A stretch of DNA of 64,000 nt from the NCBI GenBank assembly GCA_016218915.1, contig JACRCQ010000027.1, forward strand, positions 1 through 64,000. Direction: 5' to 3'. Below are positions 57,199-64,000 of this stretch, in pieces (within the stretch, counting starts at the first letter, position 1; the number at the start of each line of letters is the position of its first letter). This stretch comes from Deltaproteobacteria bacterium. Its GTDB lineage: Bacteria > Myxococcota_A > Polyangia > Polyangiales > Polyangiaceae. The translations under genes were made by a program, and so were the position numbers. The notes beneath the pieces were generated by a model that was given only the letters and a program-made list of their open reading frames with translations, was not told the DNA's origin and ran no database searches.

Positions 57199-57978
57199 AT
57201 GCGGCTCCACCTTCCCACCCTGGTCCTCGTCGGTTGCGCACTCGCTGCGGTTGCCTGCTCGTCCGCTGGCGGCGACGACTCGCGCGGCTTCACCCAAGCC
57301 ATGTCGCAATCCGGCGACGACCCACCTACCAGCGAGCAGTCCAGCGGCGGGTCTGGCGGCTCCACTCTCTGCGATCCTCCTGTGATGCCCGCCGATAGCG
57401 GCGCTTCGGCAAAGGGCGGTACCACGAACGACGCAGGTACCAGCAGCCCCCCTCCGGACGCAGAGCCTGCGTGCAACTACCCGACAAGCGCGTCCGGAAC
57501 CACTGTGGGCAAGATGCTGTCGCCTTCGATCAAGTGGACCGGCTACGTGCCCGATTCGTCATCCACCACCACCTTCTCGACCTCCGAGCTCCTCGACTGC
57601 GACGGCTCCCGTGGAATCAACGCAATCTTGTTCGTCAACGGCAGCGTGGATTGTCAAGCATGCCAGGCTGAGGCTCAGTCGTTGCCCAGCATGATGCAGA
57701 GCTGGGGCCCGGCCGGAGTCGTAGTGGTCTATCTGCTGCTCGCAGATTCCAATGGCAGTACGCCCAGTGCCCAGATGGTCCAGCAATGGCGCAGCCAGTT
57801 CAAGCTCCAATCGATCTACCTCGCGGCTGACCCGATGTTCGCGCTGTACAGTGATCTGGCGACCGCGATTCCCTACGAAGTCCTGGTAGACCCGCGCACC
57901 ATGAAGATCGTGGACATCTACCTCGGAGGCGCCAATGACGACAAGGTCCTGTCGTTCGCGAACCAGAATAAGCAGTAG
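57199..57978 (+). CDS. Thioredoxin-like lipoprotein
   Basis: About 259 residues from the ATG at 57199 (signal peptide MRLHLPTLVLVGCALAAVAC). A Ser/Gly/Pro linker of about 75 residues precedes a thioredoxin-fold-like domain with a CxxC pair in GSVDCQACQAEAQSL, a strand AGVVVVYLLLAD, and the cis-Pro-type segment AIPYEVLVDP. It looks like a TlpA/DsbE-type extracytoplasmic redox protein, possibly a reductant for the many Cys-rich lipoproteins around it, but that role is inferred. The gene overlaps the next by 44 bases. Confidence 0.75.
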   Translation: MRLHLPTLVLVGCALAAVACSSAGGDDSRGFTQAMSQSGDDPPTSEQSSGGSGGSTLCDPPVMPADSGASAKGGTTNDAGTSSPPPDAEPACNYPTSASGTTVGKMLSPSIKWTGYVPDSSSTTTFSTSELLDCDGSRGINAILFVNGSVDCQACQAEAQSLPSMMQSWGPAGVVVVYLLLADSNGSTPSAQMVQQWRSQFKLQSIYLAADPMFALYSDLATAIPYEVLVDPRTMKIVDIYLGGANDDKVLSFANQNKQ

Positions 57979-58843
57979 CGCCTGCGCGCTCTTCGCTCTC
58001 GCGCTCGTGCCCGCCTGCAGTGCTGCTGCCCCATCGGATCCGACATCGCAGCAGCCCGACCCGGTGATCAGCGAATGCACGGCTGACCCGCCTTGCAGCG
58101 GAGCCGCCGCGGACAAGCAGGGCAACCCGGCCATGTGCGTGCAAGCGGTCGATGCCACGGTGGTCTCGAGCGCCGGACTGCCTGTCTCTGGATTCCACGC
58201 GACCCTTTGCGGCAACAACCTCTGCAAGAACGCCCAGAGCGATGCTGACGGCAAGCTGCACTTCTCGGTCTGCCAGTACATGTTCCATCCCGCGCTCGAC
58301 GTGCCTGGCAAATCCGCCTATGTGACCTACGCGATCCCGATTCCCCACGACCTGTACGCAGTCGGACCGTGCGAGCTGGTCCCGCTTCAAGGGCCTGGAG
58401 ACCTGCTCGAAACCCAGGCGGCTGCGCACACCTACTCAGCGGCCGGCGTCTCGCTCCTGGTCGATGGGGGCACAGAGGTCCAGGTCAGCGAGATCAATCA
58501 CCCTGAGCCAGATGACCGGAAATTCCGTGCCGCTCGTCTTCCGCAGTCCGCCGCGCCGACGCTCGCCCAGACGTCTCCTGGCCTGGAGCTGTTCTACGGC
58601 CTGGCGCCCACGGGCTCGAAGCTCGCCAAGCCGGCCAGGCTGACAGTGCCGAATCCCGATGCCTGGCCCGCAGGGACGCGCGTGGCGTTCTACCTGCAGG
58701 GCGTGCCCGCATCGGACGGAGGCACAGGCGCGCCTGCGGATTGGCTGAAGGTCGCAACCGGACAGGTGGACAAGGGCGGAGCCACGATCACGACCGAAAC
58801 CGGAATCAGCTATCTGGCGCTCGTGGGGATCAAACGTCTCTGA
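57935..58843 (+). CDS. Hypothetical Cys-containing lipoprotein
   Basis: A 302-residue protein. GGAGGC seven bases before the ATG at 57935 and a signal peptide ending FALALVPAC justify a start 44 bases inside the upstream gene. The mature part has a Cys cluster (ISECTADPPCSG), carboxypeptidase-like/beta-sandwich features (LPVSGFHATLCGNNLCKNAQSD), and a C-terminal stretch (YLQGVPASDGG). It may resemble the carboxypeptidase regulatory-like fold. Function unknown. Overlap implies translational coupling with the thioredoxin-like protein, a possible partner. Confidence 0.72.
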   Translation: MTTRSCRSRTRISSSACALFALALVPACSAAAPSDPTSQQPDPVISECTADPPCSGAAADKQGNPAMCVQAVDATVVSSAGLPVSGFHATLCGNNLCKNAQSDADGKLHFSVCQYMFHPALDVPGKSAYVTYAIPIPHDLYAVGPCELVPLQGPGDLLETQAAAHTYSAAGVSLLVDGGTEVQVSEINHPEPDDRKFRAARLPQSAAPTLAQTSPGLELFYGLAPTGSKLAKPARLTVPNPDAWPAGTRVAFYLQGVPASDGGTGAPADWLKVATGQVDKGGATITTETGISYLALVGIKRL

Positions 58844-58854
58844 GCCGCAACAGG

Positions 58855-61434
58855 TCAGGGGCACTGCACACGCGCTGCGTAGACCTCGGTGTGCCCGGCC
58901 TCGAAGCTCGTCCAGGCGAGCAACCACGCGCCTTCACCCCAGGCCAGGGAAGGGCGCGCGTGGTCGCCGCTCACGCGAGCCAGAACCGATGCTGCGCCCA
59001 TGCCCTCCTTGGACAGGCTCGCAACGCGCAGCCTCGTACCTTCGTACCAGGCCACGACGCCATGACCTGCAGGGTCTGATCCGACGGCAATCTGCGTTCC
59101 TTGCGGCGACGTCACGGCCCGCCACAGCACGTCGCCCGTAGCTGCATCGACTGCGAGCACGTTGGTGCCCCGAGGCTGCCCGCGCCAGCCCACGTAGCAG
59201 ACTCCAGCCCCGCACCCCATCTCCGGGGCGTCGACTCTCAGCTGGGTCTGGGTGAGCCTGCGAAGCGAGCCCACGGCCAGGTCCTGCCGCGGCTTGCTCC
59301 CTGTCTCCACACCCGACAGCAGCCGAGGATCCGACAGCAGCACAGTCTGGAACATGATGTCGTTCTGCCGCCCGCGCTCGAGCTTGTAGGCGATCACCAG
59401 ATGTTCGGAGGCGAACGCCAGCACAGGCGCCAAGGCCCTTGGCCCCACTGGACCATGGACACCAGCAAATCGGGTGAGCTGCGAGGCTCCCGTAGTAGAC
59501 GCCAAGGTGTTGTCCAGAGGTCGCGCGTAGATGTTGGACGAGATCCTGTCCGGGTCATCGGCAAAGGCGATCCAGACATCTCCCTGAGGCGACATGGCAA
59601 TAGAGCTGTTGGACGCGCTGGTTCTTCCTTCGGCGACGCTGGACGGGGACGATGCGCGTCCTTCCGAATCAAGGCGAGTGAGCTTGGCCCCAGGCTCTGT
59701 GCCTGCATCGGAGATCAGCACGGCTGCGCCCTGCTGCAAAGCAATGAGTCGATCGTCCGAGGCCGAGGTCGGCTGGGAGGTCAGCTCCGACGGCGCTGTC
59801 GCCCAGAGGCTACGGTCGAGTCTCGCGCCGAGCAGTCCTGGTGCTGCGCTGCTGTGCCCGTCCTCGGTCCACGTCGCAAGCCACCTGCCTTCGTGCCAGA
59901 GAGCAGGCCCGTGGTGGGCGTGAGAGCGGGAGTCAGGTGGGCGCGGACGTCCAAGACCGCGCAGGGTGCAGCTGCCGTGGCTGGACGCTGCGAGGTGCAG
60001 ATTGTCCCGCATCATGCGGGTTGCGCCACCGTTGTTGAGCTCCACCGCATGCTCGAAGGCGCGCAGCGCCGCAGGAGCATCCCCGGCGGCTATCGCTTGC
60101 TGGCCCTGGTTCAGGGCAGCGACCCAGTCCGGGGACTCGGGCGCAAGCGCCAGGTCCGGTCTTGCTGAATCAGCGCCGGCCGGAGGCGCGATTGTGGTCG
60201 AAGACTGCGGCGCAGCAACGACGACTGTCGAGGGAAATGCATCGAGCGGCGGAGCAACCCGGCTACGCAGCACTCGATATCCCACGAACGCTGCGGTGCT
60301 GATCAGGGTGAGAGCAGCCAACGAAGCGGCGCCGGCCTTGAGCCTGGAAGGGCGAGACAGCGGGCGCACGGAGTCGCGCTCGATCGAGGTCAGGGTGCCG
60401 TTCGGAGGCGAAGGGCGTCGGAGCGGCAGGCTGACCGCCACGGAAGGAACCGGCTTGGGAGCAGGGATCGTATCGGACTGGGCGTCTCTCTCCGAGATGC
60501 GCGCAGCCGAGGAGGCCGACAGCACCGGGAACAGCGCGGAGCTCGGAGCATCCTGGTCGAGCGCGCTCGCGAGCCCCCGTGCGAACTCTCGCGCGTCCTG
60601 GAATCGAAGCTCTGGATCCCTGGCCAGCGCCCGGGAGAAGAAGGCGTCGACGCCAGCCGGGAGCTCAGGGCGGATCGCAGTTGGAACAGGAAGAGGCGAG
60701 GCCGCGATCTGGGCGAGCACCATGGCCACGCCGCGCGACGTATCCCAGAGGCCTCTGCCTGTGAGGCATTCGAATGCGACGCAAGCGAGGGACCAGAGGT
60801 CAGCGCGGTGGTCGACGTTGCTGTCACCGCGAACCTGCTCCGGGCTCATGAAGGGCGGAGTACCGAAGATGGTGCCGTCGCGCGTGAGACGGGTTTCCTT
60901 GCTCTGACCGAGAGGGGAATAGATGCGTGCAAGGCCGAAGTCGAGGATCTTGGCGTTCTCGCCGCCTTCTTCGTCGCAGGCGAGGAAGATGTTCTCAGGC
61001 TTCAGATCCCGGTGCAGGATGTTGCGCTCGTGGGCCTTGGCAAGCCCGCGGGCGACCTGGGCCATGAAGCGCGCGACGTCAGCGACCTCGAGGCGACCGA
61101 CGCGCTGCAATCGATCGTAGAGCGATTCCCCCTGCAGGAAGTCCATGACCAGGAAAGGGCGTCCTTCGGGCAGCCGCCCGACGTCGTGGACCTGGCAGAT
61201 GAACGGAGATTCGATCGCAGCAGCCGCTCGTGCTTCGCGCATGAATCGCTCGACAAGGGCCGACGAAGCGGACATCTCCTCGTACAGGACCTTGACAGCG
61301 ACGCGCTTTCCGAGCTCTTCGTGGCGCGCTTCGAAGACGGCGGCCATTCCGCCAGCGCCGATCTCGCGAAGGATGCGGTACTTGCCTGCGAGCAGACGAT
61401 TGAGAAGGGAGCCGGGCGGGATCTTGGAAGGCAT
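58855..61434 (-). CDS. Receptor-like Ser/Thr protein kinase with extracytoplasmic repeat domain
   Basis: An 859-residue kinase. The cytosolic kinase domain (about 15-285) has GAGGMAAVFEA, VAVKVLYEE, HRDLKPENIFL, LDFGLARI, GTPPFMSPEQ. A Ser/Pro linker leads to one membrane helix near residue 375 (AGAASLAALTLISTAAFVGY). Outside are a short TPR-like motif (NQGQQAIAAGDAPAALRAFE) and a 370-residue beta-rich region with repeating LAWxxxxWLLAWT-type strands, probably a beta-propeller that senses a ligand. This is the classic PASTA-free myxobacterial receptor kinase plan. Substrates unknown. Confidence 0.9.
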   Translation of the reverse strand: MPSKIPPGSLLNRLLAGKYRILREIGAGGMAAVFEARHEELGKRVAVKVLYEEMSASSALVERFMREARAAAAIESPFICQVHDVGRLPEGRPFLVMDFLQGESLYDRLQRVGRLEVADVARFMAQVARGLAKAHERNILHRDLKPENIFLACDEEGGENAKILDFGLARIYSPLGQSKETRLTRDGTIFGTPPFMSPEQVRGDSNVDHRADLWSLACVAFECLTGRGLWDTSRGVAMVLAQIAASPLPVPTAIRPELPAGVDAFFSRALARDPELRFQDAREFARGLASALDQDAPSSALFPVLSASSAARISERDAQSDTIPAPKPVPSVAVSLPLRRPSPPNGTLTSIERDSVRPLSRPSRLKAGAASLAALTLISTAAFVGYRVLRSRVAPPLDAFPSTVVVAAPQSSTTIAPPAGADSARPDLALAPESPDWVAALNQGQQAIAAGDAPAALRAFEHAVELNNGGATRMMRDNLHLAASSHGSCTLRGLGRPRPPDSRSHAHHGPALWHEGRWLATWTEDGHSSAAPGLLGARLDRSLWATAPSELTSQPTSASDDRLIALQQGAAVLISDAGTEPGAKLTRLDSEGRASSPSSVAEGRTSASNSSIAMSPQGDVWIAFADDPDRISSNIYARPLDNTLASTTGASQLTRFAGVHGPVGPRALAPVLAFASEHLVIAYKLERGRQNDIMFQTVLLSDPRLLSGVETGSKPRQDLAVGSLRRLTQTQLRVDAPEMGCGAGVCYVGWRGQPRGTNVLAVDAATGDVLWRAVTSPQGTQIAVGSDPAGHGVVAWYEGTRLRVASLSKEGMGAASVLARVSGDHARPSLAWGEGAWLLAWTSFEAGHTEVYAARVQCP

Positions 61435-62175
61435 GGGTTGATGCAGGCGTGGGTAGAGCTACGCTTTGCTTGTGCACTGTGCGTGCCGGAGGCGCTTCGC
61501 AGCCGAGGATCTCAAAATCCCCGAGGAATTCGATGGCACGGCGGGCAGAAGCGTCAAGGCGTTGACACCCACCTGTCAGGGCGGAGTGGCAGGGGCAAGG
61601 GCACGGACCGCGGGCCAGACCTGATTCGTGACCGGAGCGTTTGCGCCTGGGTTCGTCCATGTTCCGTCTGAATCACAGCCGTCGTCGCCGTGCTGTAGCG
61701 ACGTGCACAAATTCTCAATGCCTTGTCGCTCGCCGCCGCCTCCCCGCACTTGGGCCAGATTCACGCGCGTGCCCCCCCCCCTGGCGGCGGCTCGCTCATC
61801 CCGCTTTGGCGAGCGTGTAGGCGCGGGGGTAGTGGGTAGTGGGTAGCGGGTAGCGGTCGTTTGGCCGGCATGGCAGCGCTCGCTGGCTCGCTTGCCGCCC
61901 GCCCCTTGCCACTCGCCGCTGGCCCTACTCGCTGGCCGACGCTGACTGCGTTTGCCGCTTGCTCGCACGTTGCCCGCCTGCCGGCGCGTGGGTGGGCGAA
62001 GCCCGCGCACCTTTCGAGGCGGGCACAAGGAGGCAACATGCACAAGCAAGACCACCGTCCCGACGCACCGCAGCAGCACTTCGACCACCACCGACTCGAC
62101 GCCGGGAACCGACTTCACCGGCCGCCGTCACTGGCCCTCACCGACCCGTGGCGGTATGATGACCGTGGTGGAACG
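61435..62175. other. 741-bp intergenic region, no supported gene
   Basis: Open frames here are low complexity. A minus-strand frame ends in a peptide (GIENLCTSLQHGDDGCDSDG) that might be debris of a Cys-type surface protein, but it has no start or signal. A run of ten C lies at 61772-61781, a G-rich heptamer repeat at 61825-61856, and Leu/Ala-rich GCC/CGC tracts after it. A strong AAGGAGG before an ATG at 62038 opens a frame continuous with the next gene. Confidence 0.55.
61825..61856 (+). repeat. GGGTAG(T/C) heptamer repeat
   Basis: Four tandem 7-base units (GGGTAGT twice, GGGTAGC twice) follow a run of five G. Four G-tracts of three or more with 4-base spacers fit the pattern for an intramolecular G-quadruplex on the plus strand. 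Confidence 0.8.
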
Positions 62176-63132
62176 ATGATCGCCCCTCCAGCCAGCACCC
62201 GATTCCCGCTGCTTGTCGCCCTCGCGCTCGTCGCGTCGTCGTGTTCCTCGTCGAACGCGTCGGACCCGCCCGCAGGGCAGGCTGGCGCTGGCCCTGACGG
62301 CGGCGTTGCGGGATCCGACGGATCGTCCGACAGCGCAAATCCTGACGGAAAGCCTTGCGGAGTCGAGTCCTGCACCAAGCTCGGGGCAACGTGCGGCAAG
62401 GCGCCGGATGGCTGCGGCGGCGTGGTGTCGTGCGGCGACTGCCCTTCCGGCTCCACCTGCGGCGGCGGCGGTCCCAACAAGTGCGGAATCGGTTCGTGCA
62501 AGGCAAAGACATGTGCCGAGCTTGGCGCCAGCTGCGGAACGGTGTCCGACGGCTGCTCGGCCACGCTCGACTGCGGAAGCTGCGCCGCGAACAATCCCGG
62601 CGCTTCCAACGTCGACAGCTGGAGCTGCGACCAGGGCGGCTGCACCATCGCGTCCTGCGCAGCAGGGCACCGCGACTGTGACGGCGCTTCAGCCAACGGT
62701 TGCGAATCGGCCGAGACGAGCTGGCATTGCCCTTTGACCAAGGAGAACTTTGGCGATCCTGGCAACTGCAGCGCGGCGTGCAGCGAAACCGCAGCGTGCA
62801 GCGAGAGCTGCTCGACCAAGACGGAGTACTACCGCGTAAGCACGGGCTTCAACGATCAGTGCGACTGCGCGCCCGGGGATCCTGCGGACTGCGAGAAGAA
62901 CCTGTGCTTCTCGGGCACCTGCGACTACGCCGGCTCGACCGCGGCCGCGTCGCCTCCGCCCGGCGCGGTCCACATCGGGACTGGATGCTCAGGGCCCCAG
63001 GAGGGAGCCGACTACTATCGGCTGGATGTCCAGACCTGCACCTACACGTGTCCGTTCAACGCCGAATGCACTGGCTCGCCTCCAAAGCAGTGCAGCCGAT
63101 CGGTGAGCTGCTCTTCCGGACCTTCCTGCTAG
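62176..63132 (+). CDS. Cys-rich lipoprotein sharing a module with the 3.8-kb lipoprotein
   Basis: About 318 residues from the ATG at 62176, whose product starts with a lipoprotein signal (FPLLVALALVASSC). A Gly/Ser/Asp linker is followed by two copies of a Cys module (CTKLGATCGKAPDGCGG, CGGGGPNKCG; then CAELGASCGTVSDGCS) that also occurs near the N-terminus of the protein at 3809-5143. More than 35 cysteines follow to the end (CSSGPSC). An upstream ATG at 62038 with AAGGAGG would add 46 polar residues before the signal peptide; this seems unlikely but the ribosome site is strong. Function unknown. Confidence 0.78.
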   Translation: MIAPPASTRFPLLVALALVASSCSSSNASDPPAGQAGAGPDGGVAGSDGSSDSANPDGKPCGVESCTKLGATCGKAPDGCGGVVSCGDCPSGSTCGGGGPNKCGIGSCKAKTCAELGASCGTVSDGCSATLDCGSCAANNPGASNVDSWSCDQGGCTIASCAAGHRDCDGASANGCESAETSWHCPLTKENFGDPGNCSAACSETAACSESCSTKTEYYRVSTGFNDQCDCAPGDPADCEKNLCFSGTCDYAGSTAAASPPPGAVHIGTGCSGPQEGADYYRLDVQTCTYTCPFNAECTGSPPKQCSRSVSCSSGPSC

Positions 63133-63200
63133 CCTGGGTCGCGCGGCCTCTTGCTTCTCCCGTCACGGAATATCCCCGCCTGCGCTGGCGTTGGCTGTGC

Positions 63201-64000
63201 GTGCTGTCTCCGACCTGGTTGCGGCTGATCCTGAGCGGCCTGATTCTGAGCGGTTGCGCCGGCGACAACCCACCGCGAATCGCAGCTCCGAGGGATTCCA
63301 CGCCGGCCCGCACATCCACCCCCCAGCCCGAGGTGGCCCCACCCACTTCGCCAGCTGCACCGGACGCGACGCCAGCGGAGGCTGCTGCACCTCCGGTCGC
63401 GCCCGCGGCTCCGAGCGCAGAACGAGCGTGGTGTCTGGAGCAGACGCGCAAGCACTACGAGGTGGTGGACGGACACGGCGACTCGTTTCCCGTGCCGCCT
63501 GAAGACGCTTGCGCCAACGGATTCGCCTATCGCGCCAACAGAATGCTGCCCCCAAAGCCCCAGGACACGTGGCTACGCGGGCTCTACGAGGTAGTCATCC
63601 TTCACAGGCAGGCGGATGGCTCCTCGCGAGTCGTCCATACCCTGCTCCTCAAGAGCGCGGATACGTGGGGATCCGAAGTGCTCAGCGACTTCACGACCGG
63701 CGATGTCGACGGAGACAAAGTGCCCGAAGTGTTCTGGACGGTGACGCTTCACGAGGAAGGTCATCACCCTTTCACCAGCCATCTTATGACTCTCTCCGCC
63801 GCGAGCGGCAAGCTGAAGAAGGTAGAGCTGCCAGGGGGCGCTTCTCCTGCGGGTCTGAAAGACGCAGACGGAGATGGGCTCTTCGACGTACCGACCCTCG
63901 GTCCCTACCAAAGCTTGAAGCATCCGACGGTGATCGGCGGAGACAATCCGTGGTTTGGCGAGGGGATGTTCCTGCTTCACTCGCTGGGGCGGTTCCGCTT
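63201..64000 (+). CDS. Lipoprotein with FG-GAP/VCBS-like segment, cut by window end
   Basis: A partial gene. A GTG at 63201 starts a short signal peptide ending LILSGC; there is no strong ribosome site and the frame is open further upstream into the previous gene. A Pro/Ala linker of about 50 residues precedes a domain with an initial Cys (WCLEQTRKHYEV) and two Asp-rich loops (GDVDGDKVPE and DADGDGLFD), which resemble FG-GAP/VCBS-type calcium loops. At least 265 residues are present. Function unknown. Confidence 0.65.
   Translation, partial: MLSPTWLRLILSGLILSGCAGDNPPRIAAPRDSTPARTSTPQPEVAPPTSPAAPDATPAEAAAPPVAPAAPSAERAWCLEQTRKHYEVVDGHGDSFPVPPEDACANGFAYRANRMLPPKPQDTWLRGLYEVVILHRQADGSSRVVHTLLLKSADTWGSEVLSDFTTGDVDGDKVPEVFWTVTLHEEGHHPFTSHLMTLSAASGKLKKVELPGGASPAGLKDADGDGLFDVPTLGPYQSLKHPTVIGGDNPWFGEGMFLLHSLGRFR

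Noticed and set aside
61576..62118. A 180-codon minus frame in the large intergenic region
   Set aside because: Low-complexity Arg/Ala/Gly product, no signal peptide or motif; only its last ~40 residues look faintly protein-like.

Overview
The window is high-GC and gene-dense. It looks like a myxobacterial chromosome, most likely from the Polyangia (Polyangium/Sorangium side of Myxococcota). This is inferred from gene style: four eukaryote-type Ser/Thr kinases, a hybrid histidine kinase and a STAND regulator; about 21 predicted lipoproteins, many with long Gly/Ala/Ser linkers or dense cysteine patterns; an OmpA protein with thrombospondin type-3 repeats; and an outer-membrane protein resembling the myxobacterial TIGR04551 family. 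I see no rRNA, tRNA, CRISPR array, intact insertion sequence or phage gene.

Layout. 1-0.65 kb: decayed Rpn/DUF4351 nuclease-transposase remnant. 0.65-10.8 kb: mostly secreted lipoproteins, plus a GlgE-like GH13 enzyme, a soluble Ser/Thr kinase and a MurE-like ligase that lacks the first Mur domain. 10.98-14.87 kb: a probable operon of a membrane-anchored protein with a Pro-rich tail, two tandem radical SAM/SPASM enzymes and a lamin-tail-domain lipoprotein; this is the best candidate for an undescribed (RiPP-like) peptide-modification system. 14.9-19.5 kb: M13 metallopeptidase lipoprotein and a large Ig-like (Big_1-type) lipoprotein. 19.5-24.6 kb, all minus: acetoacetate-decarboxylase-like protein, ClC transporter with CBS and TrkA-C-like domains, TerB-like protein, a tiny DUF6132-type membrane protein, a CapA-like lipoprotein and a secretin-N-domain lipoprotein. 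24.7-33 kb, all minus: nucleotidyltransferase, hybrid histidine kinase, then serpin lipoprotein, STAND regulator and Ser/Thr kinase.

33-44 kb: hypothetical protein, EamA transporter, an unusual protein combining a DnaJ-type CxxC domain with a PEGA domain split by a Cys-rich insert, an esterase lipoprotein, a Sel1-repeat lipoprotein, Lon protease, an exported protein and a degenerate M23 lipoprotein. 44-51 kb: OmpA/TSP3 protein, zinc-ribbon Ser/Thr kinase, TIGR04551-like protein and small exported proteins. 51-54.5 kb: glmM followed by a MacB/LolCDE-type ABC transporter pair. 54.5-64 kb: B12-binding radical SAM enzyme overlapping a lipoprotein gene, two overlapping secreted lipoproteins, a receptor-like Ser/Thr kinase, a 0.74 kb non-coding stretch with a G-rich heptamer repeat, a Cys-rich lipoprotein sharing a module with the one at 3.8-5.1 kb, and a lipoprotein cut by the window end.

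Overall the region reads as envelope biology (lipoproteins, peptidases, a serpin, peptidoglycan-related enzymes) together with one- and two-component signalling. Functional links are inferred from spacing and strand; no pathway is complete here except the glmM step and the paired ABC transporter.
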